Part shown: in pieces, positions 9,393 to 20,597 of the stretch
Layout of the letters: each line of letters starts with the position of its first letter
Numbering within the stretch: position 1 is the first letter of the stretch
NCBI RefSeq assembly: GCF_011806455.1
Contig: NZ_JAATOT010000006.1
Span: forward strand, 245,164-309,163
Length of the DNA: 64,000 bases
Origin: Celeribacter sp. HF31
GTDB lineage: Bacteria > Pseudomonadota > Alphaproteobacteria > Rhodobacterales > Rhodobacteraceae
Direction of reading: 5' to 3'
Program-made: the position numbers and the translations under genes
Notes under the pieces: model-generated
Told to the model about the DNA's origin: nothing
Seen by the model: the letters and a program-made list of their open reading frames with translations, nothing else
The model's database searches: none

Positions 9393-10040
9393 TTAATAGG
9401 CGTGCGGATGCCCGTCCCAGGTCAGGAAACAGCCAGTGGAGGTCGGCGACAGTTCGGCAAAACGATCCGCCAATCCTGTGGCCGCCATGGTCGCCGTGAT
9501 CTCGGCAGAGGCGCCGCCCATATCGGTCTGGACCCAGCCGGGGTGATAGATGCCAACCGAAATACCGTCCGATTTGAGATCGGTGGCAAGGTTCCGGCCC
9601 AAGTTCAACGCGGCGGCTTTCGAGGCGCGGTAGATGTAGGAGCCGCCGGGCGCGCGGGTATGGGATGCCATCTGCGAGGAGATGATCGCGATCTTACCAC
9701 GCGCCGCGCGCAAGGCCGGGAGAAAGGCCTGTACGGTCAGGAAGACGCCGGTCACATTGACGGCGAATTCTTCGACCCACATCTCGGCGGGGTAGTCGGT
9801 GTCAAGGGATTGCCCCTTGTCGAGGTAAAGCCCGGCGTTGCAGACCAACAGGTCCAGCGGGTGGTCTTTCAAGTCTTTGGCAAGCGCCGCGACGCTCTGC
9901 GGGTCTTTGACGTCGAGCGGCAAAAGGTCCTCTGTGCCGCGGGTCGAGGTGCCGGTGACCTCATAGCCGCGGGTGCCGAGTTCGGATTTCAGAGCCGCGC
10001 CAATGCCGCGCGAGGCGCCGGTGATGAGAGCCGTGTCCAT
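9393..10040 (-). CDS. Short-chain dehydrogenase/reductase
   Basis: A 215-residue classical SDR. The Rossmann nucleotide loop is TGASRGIG (residues ~7-14), NAG lies at residues ~86-88, the catalytic serine is in ISSQM, and the YxxxK pair is in YRASK. It should oxidise or reduce an alcohol/carbonyl substrate with NAD(P)(H); the substrate is unknown. The ATG at 10040 is preceded by AAAGG. The DUF1178 gene lies 24 bp upstream in the same direction, so both are probably in one transcript with the NUDIX gene. Confidence 0.9.
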   Translation of the reverse strand: MDTALITGASRGIGAALKSELGTRGYEVTGTSTRGTEDLLPLDVKDPQSVAALAKDLKDHPLDLLVCNAGLYLDKGQSLDTDYPAEMWVEEFAVNVTGVFLTVQAFLPALRAARGKIAIISSQMASHTRAPGGSYIYRASKAAALNLGRNLATDLKSDGISVGIYHPGWVQTDMGGASAEITATMAATGLADRFAELSPTSTGCFLTWDGHPHAY

Positions 10041-10064
10041 GTCGTCAGCCTTTGTCGGGGAGGG

Positions 10065-10550
10065 TCAGTTCAGTTTGCGTTTCGGCGTGAAGGGCAGCGG
10101 CAAGACTGGCACGCCCTCTTCCAAAAGCGCCTTGGCGTCGTCCAGTTTCGCCTCGCCGTAGATCGCCCGCGCGGGGGCCTCGCCGTCATGAATTTTGCGC
10201 GCTTCCGTGGCGAATTCGAGGCCGACGTAATCGGAATTGGCCTCTACCTCGGCGCGCAGATTGGCGACGGCCTGTTCGACGTCTTGCGCTGTGGGGCGCG
10301 GCGGCTCCATCGGTGTGGTCAGCGTCGCTTTGGGCGCAGAGGCGGCGGGGACCTCGGGTTCGGGGGCAAGGCTTTCGGCCTTGCGCGCCGTGCTGACACG
10401 CGGGGCCATCATGGCTTTGAACACCTTAGAGGAACCGCAGGTCGGACAGCTCAACTGACCGTTTTCGCAAAGCGTCTCAAAGGCTTCGGCGGAGCGAAAC
10501 CAGCTTTCGAATTGGTGCTCTTCGGAGCATTTGAGCATGTAGCGGATCAT
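10065..10550 (-). CDS. DUF1178 family protein
   Basis: A 161-residue cytoplasmic protein. The start MIRYMLKCSEEHQFESWF is the family hallmark and fixes the start at 10550; the open frame continues upstream without resembling the family. A CPTCGSS pair at residues ~35-41 may bind zinc. An alanine/proline-rich linker separates the two halves. Function is unknown. It is commonly found next to NUDIX genes in this bacterial group, as here. Confidence 0.85.
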   Translation of the reverse strand: MIRYMLKCSEEHQFESWFRSAEAFETLCENGQLSCPTCGSSKVFKAMMAPRVSTARKAESLAPEPEVPAASAPKATLTTPMEPPRPTAQDVEQAVANLRAEVEANSDYVGLEFATEARKIHDGEAPARAIYGEAKLDDAKALLEEGVPVLPLPFTPKRKLN

Positions 10551-10620
10551 GACCGGCGCGTTTCCCAAGATCAGACCTTTAGAATAGGCCTTGTCCGGGG
10601 GCTTTGCAATGCGGCGGCTC

Positions 10621-11100
10621 TCAGAGGCGATAGAGGCGCGGGTTGAAATGGCGGATGATCTGGGCCAGCTCCGGTTCATCCACAAGGCTTGCGGCCTTTT
10701 TGGCAGAGACCCATTTGCGTTTGCGTTCGTTGGCTTCCGGGTAGCGGTCAAAGACCCAGCGCGCCTTGAGCGGAAAGACCGCAACGACGCAGGGCATCGG
10801 CAATTCGCCATCGCGCGGATATTTGAGATAGGAATAGAGCCCGATGCAGATGGGCGCTGGACGGCCCTTGATCCCGGCCTCTTCCCAAGCTTCTGTGGCG
10901 GCGGCTTGCACCGGCGTTTGCCCATCCATCGGCCAGCCTTTCGGGATGATCCAGCGTTTGCGGCGCCGCGATTTGATCAGAAGGATTTGCAACTTGTCCT
11001 TACGCCAGCGCCAGATCAGCGCGCCGAACTGGGTGCGTACGCCGTTCTTGCCGCCTGGCCCGAGTTTTACCGGATGTTGTCTTGGGCGTATCAATGACAC
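10621..11100 (-). CDS. NUDIX hydrolase
   Basis: A NUDIX-fold protein of about 159 residues. The Nudix box is GWPMDGQTPVQAAATEAWEE; relative to GX5EX7REUXEEXGU the first Glu is Gln and the Arg is Thr, a pattern I associate with the diphosphoinositol-phosphatase-like subgroup. The EE pair that binds metal is kept. It hydrolyses a nucleoside-diphosphate-linked or similar substrate, not identified. The GTG at 11100 with a GAGG-type site fits better than the ATG at 11181, which has no ribosome site but would add 27 residues. Confidence 0.8.
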   Translation of the reverse strand: MSLIRPRQHPVKLGPGGKNGVRTQFGALIWRWRKDKLQILLIKSRRRKRWIIPKGWPMDGQTPVQAAATEAWEEAGIKGRPAPICIGLYSYLKYPRDGELPMPCVVAVFPLKARWVFDRYPEANERKRKWVSAKKAASLVDEPELAQIIRHFNPRLYRL

Positions 11101-11273
11101 CTGCTCTTCCCTCAATGTCCGATTGCGGCGGGTCCTCCTCCAGAGCGTGGAAAAAACACGCTGGCCCCCGGTTTGTCGCATCAGAGTAACAGAAGAACTA
11201 TCAAAGCCCTGTGACGGCTGGAAAGAAAAATCGTTTCAGGCGCGGTTTCTCGGCGGAAATCGCGGGGGGCGCG

Positions 11274-12593
11274 TCATTTCAATGCTTGTAATTTGGGCAA
11301 ATCGGCCAAGGCGCTCCAAAACGCCTCCTGCCGAAGCTGGCTTTCGCGCAGCGGGATGAGCGCGGCATGGGCCTGTTCGGTCATCGCTTTGGCGCGTTTC
11401 GGGTCCGACATCAGCGTGCTTGCGGCCTCCGCCAGAGTGACGGCATCGGAGAGGTCCATCGCACCGCCTGCGCGGTCAAGCGCATCATAGGCGGCGACAT
11501 GGTTGGAGACATGCGGGCCATGTAGGATCGCGGTGTCGAATTGCACGGGCTCATAGGGCGTGTGCCCGCCGTGATCTGTCAGAGAGCCCCCAACGAAAGT
11601 GATCCCGGCAAGGCGATACCAAAGCGCCATTTCGCCCAGCGTGTCGGCAAGGTAGATCGGCGCGCTTTCGGGGGCGTCACCTTTGGAGCGACGCGCAAAG
11701 CTGAGGCCTGCGCGGGTCAGTTCCGTCGCGATGGTCTCGGCGCGCGACGGGTGGCGCGGCGCGAGGATCAGGCGCGCGTCGGGGTGGGTCTGTTGCAGGC
11801 GGTGAAACGCCTCAAAGATTGGACGCTCTTCGCCCGCATGGGTCGAGGCCGCGAGCATGGTTTTGTCACGACGAAAGGTCTTTTGCAGGGCTTTCAACTC
11901 CGCTCCGGGTGCGGCGGTCAGTTCGACCGTGCTTTTCAGATTCATCCGCGGCAGAAGCGCATTTACGGGCAGGCCCAGTTGCAGCAAGCGTTGTTCGGAG
12001 GCGGTGTCTTGCGCCGCGAGTTTGGTGATCGCGCCGATGGTCTGGCGGATGGTGCCTCCGAGCAGAACGCCCATCTGCCCCCAGCGTTGCGCCGTGCGCT
12101 CCGACATACGGGCGCCTGCGACGACGACGGGGATGTCGTGGCGCGCGAGCGTGACAAAGCGGTTGGGCCAAATCTCATTTTCCAGCGAAACCAAGGCGCA
12201 AGGGCGGGTGGCGGTCAGAAACCGTCTGAGCACCGGGCGCAAATCCATCGGTGCGAGCCGGGTTGTGACGCGGGGCAGGGCCCAATCCGAGACCATTTTG
12301 CGCGCGCTCACCGTGTTCACGGTGACCAGGATGTCGAGGCCGGGAGCGCGGCGCAGCGCCTCTTCGATCAGCCCGCGCGCGGCGGTCAGTTCGCCATTGG
12401 AGGCACCGTGAATCCACAGCAGCGGTGTTTTGGTGATGGGGGACGTTTTGAGACCCGCGCCGAAACGTTCCGCCAGATCGGACAGGGTTTCCCGACCGCG
12501 CAGCACTTGCCGCAGCAGCATAAGCGCAAAGAGCGGGCTCAGCAGGGTCAGGAGGACACGGTAGAGAAACAAGTCAGCTGTCCGATCAATCAA
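11274..12593 (-). CDS. waaA: 3-deoxy-D-manno-octulosonic acid (Kdo) transferase
   Basis: A 439-residue GT-B glycosyltransferase that adds Kdo from CMP-Kdo to lipid A precursor at the inner face of the cytoplasmic membrane. The N-terminus is a membrane anchor (YRVLLTLLSPLFALMLLRQV), then comes WIHGASNGE with the conserved catalytic Glu, and later the C-terminal donor domain with FVGGSLTDHGGHTPYEP. The length is normal for the family. The start appears to be a TTG codon at 12593 with no clear ribosome site, so the exact start is uncertain. Confidence 0.9.
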   Translation of the reverse strand: MIDRTADLFLYRVLLTLLSPLFALMLLRQVLRGRETLSDLAERFGAGLKTSPITKTPLLWIHGASNGELTAARGLIEEALRRAPGLDILVTVNTVSARKMVSDWALPRVTTRLAPMDLRPVLRRFLTATRPCALVSLENEIWPNRFVTLARHDIPVVVAGARMSERTAQRWGQMGVLLGGTIRQTIGAITKLAAQDTASEQRLLQLGLPVNALLPRMNLKSTVELTAAPGAELKALQKTFRRDKTMLAASTHAGEERPIFEAFHRLQQTHPDARLILAPRHPSRAETIATELTRAGLSFARRSKGDAPESAPIYLADTLGEMALWYRLAGITFVGGSLTDHGGHTPYEPVQFDTAILHGPHVSNHVAAYDALDRAGGAMDLSDAVTLAEAASTLMSDPKRAKAMTEQAHAALIPLRESQLRQEAFWSALADLPKLQALK

Positions 12594-12765
12594 AATTGCA
12601 CATTCGCTTACGCGGTGAGGCCCTGTCTTGGCAAGAGGGGAGGGCGGATCAAGTGGGGGGAGTAATTTAGAATTGATCTAAGTCATAGCTCGTTTTTAGA
12701 GGGATTCTAAGTTGGTTGGCGACGCGCGACACATTGATTGCATCCATGATGCGAGGGAGAGATTT

Positions 12766-13818
12766 ATGACACTTCTACCGCGTTTCGCCCTGTTGACCAG
12801 CGCCGCCATTCTGGGCGCCGCAGGGGCTTCGGCCAACGAGCTTCGGGACTATGCGCTCGACTTCTTCAAGCCATTGCCATCGACCGTGCCTGCTGTGGCG
12901 GACAATCCGATCACGGCGGATAAAATCGATCTGGGCAAGGCGTTGTTCTTTGATCCGCGGCTGTCGGCCTCTGGTGTGTTTTCCTGCTATTCCTGCCACA
13001 ATCTGACCACGGGCGGGGACGACAATATGGAGACCTCCGTCGGCCATGGCTGGCAAAAAGGCCCGCGCAATTCGCCGACCGTGCTGAACGCCGTCTTCAA
13101 CGAGGCGCAGTTCTGGGACGGGCGTGCGGCGGATTTGAAGGCGCAGGCGAAGGGACCGATTCAGGCCGGGGTCGAAATGGCCAACACGCCGGAGAACGTC
13201 GTCGCGACCCTGTCGTCGATGGGGCAATATGTCGAATGGTTCGAAGCATCCTTCCCTGACGAGGCCGAGCCTGTCACATTCGACAATATGGCCAAGGCAA
13301 TCGAGGCCTTCGAGGCGACGCTTTTGACGCCCGCGCCGTTTGATTCCTGGCTCAATGGCGATGACAATGCGCTGTCCGCCGAAGAACTGGCCGGGCTTGA
13401 GCTGTTCATGGACAAGGGCTGTGTCGCCTGCCACGCCGGTGTGAACGTCGGCGGCGAGGGCTATTATCCCTTTGGCCTGATCGAAAAACCCGGCTCGGAC
13501 ATTCTGCCCGAAGGCGACCGGGGACGCTTTGCGGTGACCGAGACGGTGGACGACGAATATGTCTTCCGCGCCGGGCCGCTGCGCAACATCGCGCTGACTG
13601 CGCCCTATTTCCATTCCGGCAAGGTCTGGGATCTGAAAGTGGCGGTGCAGATCATGGCGGAAAGCCAGTTGGGCGAAGAGTTGACCGAGGATGAAGCCAG
13701 CCAGATCGTGGCCTTCCTTGGGTCGCTCACGGGAACGGTGCCGGAGATCACAACGCCGGTCTTGCCCGCAGAGACCGCGACGACGCCGCGCCCGACGGCT
13801 GAGGTGGTGCCGAACTGA
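12766..13818 (+). CDS. Cytochrome c peroxidase / MauG-type dihaem protein
   Basis: A 350-residue periplasmic protein with a signal peptide (residues 1-23, cleavage after AGASA). The two haem c sites are CYSCH at residues 74-78 and CVACH at 219-223. The FDPRLSASG, FWDGRA and RAGPLRNIALTAPYFHSG blocks are typical of bacterial dihaem peroxidases, which reduce hydrogen peroxide with electrons from cytochromes c; MauG relatives oxidise protein residues instead. GAGGGAGA precedes the ATG at 12766. A threonine/proline-rich tail follows the second domain. A terminator lies at 13849-13882. Confidence 0.92.
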   Translation: MTLLPRFALLTSAAILGAAGASANELRDYALDFFKPLPSTVPAVADNPITADKIDLGKALFFDPRLSASGVFSCYSCHNLTTGGDDNMETSVGHGWQKGPRNSPTVLNAVFNEAQFWDGRAADLKAQAKGPIQAGVEMANTPENVVATLSSMGQYVEWFEASFPDEAEPVTFDNMAKAIEAFEATLLTPAPFDSWLNGDDNALSAEELAGLELFMDKGCVACHAGVNVGGEGYYPFGLIEKPGSDILPEGDRGRFAVTETVDDEYVFRAGPLRNIALTAPYFHSGKVWDLKVAVQIMAESQLGEELTEDEASQIVAFLGSLTGTVPEITTPVLPAETATTPRPTAEVVPN

Positions 13819-13848
13819 GGGCTGTGTGGCCCCGGCACTTGGAATGAC

Positions 13849-13882
13849 GAAAGCCCTCGCGTTGGAGCGGGGGCTTTCACGT
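13849..13882 (+). terminator. Terminator hairpin downstream of the dihaem peroxidase
   Basis: A 12-bp stem GAAAGCCCTCGC / GCGGGGGCTTTC (one G-T wobble) with a six-base loop is followed by ACGTTT. It sits between two convergent genes and could serve both. Confidence 0.7.
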
Positions 13883-13890
13883 TTCTGAGC

Positions 13891-14205
13891 TCAGATGTCA
13901 CTGGGTTCCGGGGTGTTGCGGGCCATGAAAGCCTGCATCAGGGTCATGCCGATCCGATCCACCAGCTCGGAAAGATGATGATCGCCAAGATGCTGATAAT
14001 AGGTGCAAACAGAGAGCAGCCGCTCGATCACTTCGGCCTCATGTGCCGTCAGATGCGGATGACTGTGTTGTTGGGCGTTGTCCGGGGCATGTGCAGAGTT
14101 GCTGACCAAAGCCATGCGAACGTCCGCCGACAACGTCAGACAGGGCTGGCCCGGGGGCAGGGCGATCAACAGTCGCCGTCTCTGACGTAGGAAGGGGTCT
14201 GACAT
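13891..14205 (-). CDS. Hypothetical protein
   Basis: A 104-residue open frame of unknown family. It is predicted soluble, with an Arg-rich N-terminus (FLRQRRRLLIALPPG) and a helical C-terminal half (HEAEVIERLLSVCTYYQHLG). It lies upstream of another unknown gene in the same direction and converges on the peroxidase gene. No strong ribosome site is seen before the ATG at 14205, so both start and reality are uncertain. Confidence 0.45.
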   Translation of the reverse strand: MSDPFLRQRRRLLIALPPGQPCLTLSADVRMALVSNSAHAPDNAQQHSHPHLTAHEAEVIERLLSVCTYYQHLGDHHLSELVDRIGMTLMQAFMARNTPEPSDI

Positions 14206-14267
14206 CGCATTAAACTCATGATCGACCGCGAGGCGCGGAGAGGGGGGGGGGACGTGGGAGGGAACGC

Positions 14268-14642
14268 TCAGGGCGTCAATACTTCGAGGATATGCGCGCG
14301 CAATTGATGAGGTTTGGCGGCCAGAAAGGCAAAGGCCGATGCGCTAGGCGTATATCGCAAGAGATCAAGTACACTGTCCGGGCCGGCTTTGAAAGCGATC
14401 AAGGACGAGCCGTCTTCTGGTGGGATGCGGCGATGGACGGAGATGGCACTTTGCACCAACTCGCTGGTCTCGGGGTCGCATTCGACGACGACAAGTTTGA
14501 AACGTTCGGTTTCGAAATGCGCGCTGAGTTCGTCGGAGGTGGTTGCAACTCTTGGGTTGAGATTGGCCGTGGCGGAGCGCGCCAGACTCTTTTCCTCTGA
14601 GACCACAGTGAACAGGAGAAGGTCGTGCTGAGAAAGTTGCAT
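14268..14642 (-). CDS. Hypothetical protein, receiver-like fold possible
   Basis: About 124 residues from an ATG at 14642, which has AAGGA ten bases upstream. The pattern of alternating strands and helices (LLLFTVVSEE ... FKLVVVECDPE ... GSSLIAFKAGP) resembles a response-regulator receiver fold, but a clear phospho-acceptor Asp set is not visible. The frame stays open upstream to a TTG at 14921; that extension has no ribosome site and is probably not translated. The ~480 bp between this start and the gene at 15123 hold the divergent promoters and nothing else I recognise. Confidence 0.5.
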   Translation of the reverse strand: MQLSQHDLLLFTVVSEEKSLARSATANLNPRVATTSDELSAHFETERFKLVVVECDPETSELVQSAISVHRRIPPEDGSSLIAFKAGPDSVLDLLRYTPSASAFAFLAAKPHQLRAHILEVLTP

Positions 14643-15122
14643 ACGGCTGTCATCCTTCTGGGGGGATTCATGCGCAAGATCGCCTCTTTCGGCGTGGCGC
14701 TCGGCGCTGGGCATGGGGCTTCCGCCCATGTTTGCAGGAATGGTCTGTGCCTGCATGAGTTTGGATGCGGATCGACACGTCAGAGGACGTGGGAAAGGCA
14801 CGTGCTTGTTTGGTGCGCCACATAGTTTGGGCAGGGAAGCCGTCAGCATGGTCTTTGGTCTCGCGACAATCTGTGTTCGGTCGCTCTTATGACGTAGATT
14901 TGACCGGTTGATCAGAGACAAAGCGTTTCAGGTGGTTGCATATCGTTGTTACGATTCAAAGCGCTTGCGTAACAAGGTGTAACCTGCATCGCGTTTGGTT
15001 TTGGGCGAAGTTACAGAAGTAAACGTTTTTTCCCATTTTTTTGGGGGACATTTCCCTTTTACCGTGCGTGAAACATGTTACCGTTTCGCGGTTTGAGGGG
15101 ATTGAGGCCCGAGGAGGCCGAC

Positions 15123-16979
15123 ATGCTGCCTGACGTGCAAAAGCGCGAGATTTTACGTCAAGAGGTGACGAAAATCCTCGAAAGTAACACCTTTGCACGG
15201 TCAAAGGCCAATCGCGCCTTGCTGATGTATCTCGCTGAGGAGTTCTTTTCCGGACGCGGCGATGGCATTACGGAATATGGCATCGCACATGAGCTTTTGG
15301 GACGGGATTCGGATTTCGATCCCTCCACCGATCCGATCGTCCGCGTGCGCATGCGTCGGCTGCGTGAGGCGATCGTGGCCTATTATGACCAAAATCCCGA
15401 CAGCTCTGATCGTCTGAACATACCGCGTGGAAGCTATGCGCTGTCTCTCTCGCTGGTCAATCCGCCGCCGCGTTCCGAAGTGCCTGCCAACGCGTCCGTG
15501 ACAGATGTCTCAGCGGAAATGACCCCTCCGCAAGCGCCCCGCCAGGATACACCAAGTCCAGGAGACGCAGCGCCTGAAGCGCCCCCTCAGTCGACGTCGC
15601 GGCAGGCTTTACCGCAACGGCCGCGCCGCATGTTCTGGGGGGTGATGGGGGTCGTGATCCTGATCTTCGTGTTCGTTGCGGTGGTTCTGGGCTATGGCAT
15701 ATGGCGTAATTCTTCGCCTGTTGCCGAGATCCAGCCGCAGATCAAGACCGGCTACCCGGTCATCGCCATCGCGCCCTTCGTCAATCTCACCGGCGCGGCG
15801 GAAAACGATGTCTACGAAAAGGATGTTCAGCGTCAGTTGGCCGGTGATTTTCAACGGTTCGGACGTCTGCGTGTGCGTGTTTTGGGCGCCGATCTCACGC
15901 GCGAAATTGCGGGGTCAGATTACGTCTTGCGTGGTTCAGTTCTCAACCTTGTCGGGGAACTCGATCTGGCCGTCGAATTGGCCGAGGCAGAGACCGGCAA
16001 GGTGTTGTTTCAGTCGCGGATTTCCGGTCCGATCAAGGACGCGGATTTCTATGCGAGCCTGCGCGACGTGTCCCGTCGGATCAGTGCCTATCTTGCCGCG
16101 CAGGGCGGGGTGATCAGCGCGTTTGGCCAGCCAAGAGCGGAGGCCTCTGGCGCGATGGGAGACATGTTCTACTGTGTCTTGCTGACGGATGCGTTTTTGG
16201 AGTCCTATTCGCCGGATCAATTCCAGGCGGCCTATCGCTGTTTCGAACCTCTGCGTGCCCAGTTTGAGACGGATGCCGTGGGGGCTGCTGCTTTTGGGAC
16301 TTTGATGCTGCATGCGGTTCCCGAATTTCATTTCATGGACCCGTCCAAAATCCCCGCGCGCATGTACAGCACCCCCCAGGAGGTCACCGAGTATGCGGAC
16401 GCGCTCGTGGATCGTTTCCCCAGCACAGATGTGAGTTTCATCCTATTGGGGGCGATTTACAATGCGAAGGGCGACACCAGTCTGGCGATCCGGACCCTGC
16501 GTCAGGCGGTTGAGTTGAATCCCGCCAACCCCACGGCCTATAGCGTGTTGTCCTATGCCTATTTGTCGGCGGACCTGCTGGATGCTTCGGCGAGTATGGC
16601 GCAATCCGCCGTGCGCCTCAGCGCCAGCCCGTCGGCCTATATGTATTTGCCGATACTCGTGGTCGGCATCGTGCGCAAGAACGCCCGTATGGTCGATATC
16701 GCGCGCAAAGGATATGCCAAACAGGAAAGCCCATCCCGCGATATCTTGCTTTTGGCGGCCGCCGCGATGATCGGGGACAGGCCGGAGGTAGAGCGTCTGG
16801 CGCGTCTTGTCGGACATCCCGAGGACCCGATGGCGAATATTCGTATGTATGTTCAGGGAGATGTGGCCTTGGCTGCGATTGCCCGTCATCTCGAGGCTGC
16901 CGGTGTCGAGGTGCCTGCGCCGAGCTGTCTGTCGTCGGCCTCGGGAAATGTGTCGCGGGGGCTGAATTGTGACCCCTGA
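15123..16979 (+). CDS. Membrane-anchored TPR protein with N-terminal winged-helix-like domain
   Basis: A 618-residue protein. Residues ~1-110 form a helical DNA-binding-like domain (FARSKANRALLMYLAEEFF ... VRVRMRRLREAIVAYY) found at the start of adenylate-cyclase-like TPR proteins in alphaproteobacteria. A proline-rich linker and one transmembrane helix (VVILIFVFVAVVLGYGI, ~residues 178-195) follow. Then come a TolB/FlgO-like strand region (VIAIAPFVNLTG) and TPR-type helices (residues ~420-560). The topology is like CadC: a cytoplasmic DNA-binding part with a periplasmic sensor. The function is not known. The start at 15123 follows GAGGAGG. Confidence 0.65.
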   Translation: MLPDVQKREILRQEVTKILESNTFARSKANRALLMYLAEEFFSGRGDGITEYGIAHELLGRDSDFDPSTDPIVRVRMRRLREAIVAYYDQNPDSSDRLNIPRGSYALSLSLVNPPPRSEVPANASVTDVSAEMTPPQAPRQDTPSPGDAAPEAPPQSTSRQALPQRPRRMFWGVMGVVILIFVFVAVVLGYGIWRNSSPVAEIQPQIKTGYPVIAIAPFVNLTGAAENDVYEKDVQRQLAGDFQRFGRLRVRVLGADLTREIAGSDYVLRGSVLNLVGELDLAVELAEAETGKVLFQSRISGPIKDADFYASLRDVSRRISAYLAAQGGVISAFGQPRAEASGAMGDMFYCVLLTDAFLESYSPDQFQAAYRCFEPLRAQFETDAVGAAAFGTLMLHAVPEFHFMDPSKIPARMYSTPQEVTEYADALVDRFPSTDVSFILLGAIYNAKGDTSLAIRTLRQAVELNPANPTAYSVLSYAYLSADLLDASASMAQSAVRLSASPSAYMYLPILVVGIVRKNARMVDIARKGYAKQESPSRDILLLAAAAMIGDRPEVERLARLVGHPEDPMANIRMYVQGDVALAAIARHLEAAGVEVPAPSCLSSASGNVSRGLNCDP

Positions 16980-17130
16980 AAGGCCTTCGATCAGCGAATG
17001 GGAATAAGAAAATATTATCGCATTACATATTTTATACAATTATTATTTATTCTTCTGACTTGATACCTCTAACGTAACGGGATCGACGACGGCAAATGGA
17101 CGGCAAAGGTCATATGAGCAGGTTGTTTGA

Positions 17131-19341
<2,211 letters not shown>

Positions 19342-19356
19342 TCTTTGATGAAACAG

Positions 19357-19387
19357 AAACGCCTCCGCTTATGCGGGGGCGTTTTTG
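19357..19387 (+). terminator. Rho-independent terminator of katG
   Basis: A 12-bp stem AAACGCCTCCGC / GCGGGGGCGTTT with a TTAT loop runs into TTT, 16 bp after the katG stop. Confidence 0.85.
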
Positions 19388-19446
19388 CATGGCACAGATG
19401 AGGTCTTGATCAAAAAGTGGCCAAGACATCTATCATTGCTAGGAGT

Positions 19447-19503
19447 TATTTAAATGGTGCCCGGGGGCGGAATCGAACCACCGACACGAGGATTTTCAAT
19501 CCA
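19447..19503. repeat. attL: 57-bp direct repeat (3' part of tRNA-Phe)
   Basis: It is identical over 57 bp to 41014-41070. It contains the 3' portion of tRNA-Phe on the minus strand, from the CCA end through the T arm to the anticodon, but lacks the 5' half, so no tRNA is made from this copy. Flanking bases differ on both sides (T against G before it, G against C after it). Confidence 0.95.
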
Positions 19504-19727
19504 GAACTAAATAAGATTTTTCAGGAGCTTAACCCAGATAAGTTTGTCAAACCGGCAACCAAGCATCAAAGACTTAGCCACCATTTGTCAAACCTATCCT
19601 CGGGGCTACCCGCAAAAAGAAAAACCGCTGAGGGGGCGGCCACCCACCTCAACGGCAATATCAAAGTCGTCATTCGATCATCCTACTTCAAATGCTCTTT
19701 CACCTCAAGTCTTCCGGAGGGATTGGC
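19504..19727. other. Left end of the element, no gene; short direct repeats
   Basis: There is no convincing gene here. The 11-mer TTTGTCAAACC occurs twice (19543-19553 and 19584-19594), 41 bp apart, within 150 bp of attL, which suits accessory-protein or integrase arm sites. An origin of transfer could also lie here, upstream of the mobilisation genes, but no nic site is recognised. Confidence 0.35.
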
Positions 19728-20597
19728 ATGAGCTGGAAGGTCGCGAACCTTTGCGCCGAGAGGAAGTTCGGCAGCCCCGTGCGCAAGCAGATCATCATGT
19801 TCCTGGCCGACAAGGCCAGCGACGATGGTTCTGGTATTTGGTGTTCGAAGGGCACTGTCCAGCGCCACACCGAGTTGGGCGAGTCGACCGTCAAGCGGAC
19901 GATCACCGAATTCTTGCGCGAAGGCCTTCTGGTCGAGACTGGGCGGCGCCCCTGCAAGAACGGCTACACGGTGATCTACCGGATCGTTTTGGGCGGGGTG
20001 AACAGCCTGGAGGCGATCTCCGAACCGGACGACGAACCCGAATTTTTGACGGGGTCCACAGCGGACGGGGTTCCGCATGACCCCGGAACGGGGTCCGCTG
20101 CGGACGGGGTACCGGGTCCAGAGCGGCCCCCAAACCATCCTAAAACCATCCAGAAATCACCTACGCGCGCGGACACGCGCGAGGCGGAGGATCAGGATTT
20201 CGAGAAAGCATGGGCCGCCTATCCAGCGGAAAGGCGTCGGAACAAGACCACCTGCCGACAGCAATTCGAGCGGGCCATCGAGGACGGCACGACCGCCGAG
20301 GAATTTATCTGCGCAGTCAATGCCTATGCGACCGAGACCGAAGGCTACACCCGCTCGAAGGTATGCTTCTCCGACAACTGGTTTCGGGACAGCCGTTGGC
20401 AACGATTTGTCGAGGAGGCCCGTGAAGCGCAGGTCGACGCCGCCGAACTCGAGGGAAAGCACTTTCGCCTGCTTGCCGGCTGGGTCCGCGAGCGCAATTG
20501 GATGTGCCAGCACATCTCGCGCAATCAGGCTGGTGAGCTGCTGTTGCGCGGTCTGGTTTCGGAACCGGAGCTTCGCCGTGCGGAGGTGGCATGGTGA
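19728..20597 (+). CDS. Helix-turn-helix protein, replication-initiator-like
   Basis: A 289-residue protein. Residues ~10-90 are a winged-helix DNA-binding domain (KQIIMFLADKASDDGSGIW ... STVKRTITEFLREGLL), like those in plasmid and phage replication proteins. The C-terminal half has the FEKAWAAYPAERRRNKTT motif seen in such proteins. A linker contains two copies of TGSxADGVP, encoded by a 27-bp direct repeat (20049-20075 and 20088-20114). GGAGG precedes the ATG at 19728. It overlaps mobC (ATGGTGA junction), so it belongs to the mobilisation operon. A replication or regulatory role is inferred. Confidence 0.65.
   Translation: MSWKVANLCAERKFGSPVRKQIIMFLADKASDDGSGIWCSKGTVQRHTELGESTVKRTITEFLREGLLVETGRRPCKNGYTVIYRIVLGGVNSLEAISEPDDEPEFLTGSTADGVPHDPGTGSAADGVPGPERPPNHPKTIQKSPTRADTREAEDQDFEKAWAAYPAERRRNKTTCRQQFERAIEDGTTAEEFICAVNAYATETEGYTRSKVCFSDNWFRDSRWQRFVEEAREAQVDAAELEGKHFRLLAGWVRERNWMCQHISRNQAGELLLRGLVSEPELRRAEVAW
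20049..20114. repeat. 27-bp direct repeat with palindromic core
   Basis: Units 20049-20075 and 20088-20114 match at 24 of 27 positions with a 39-bp period. The second holds the perfect palindrome GTCCGCTGCGGAC. They lie inside the coding sequence of the helix-turn-helix protein. They could be protein-binding iterons or simply a duplicated linker. Confidence 0.5.

Noticed and set aside
19447..19503. Second tRNA-Phe gene
   Set aside because: Only the 3' part of the tRNA is present; the 5' acceptor strand and D arm are missing, so it is an attachment-site duplicate.
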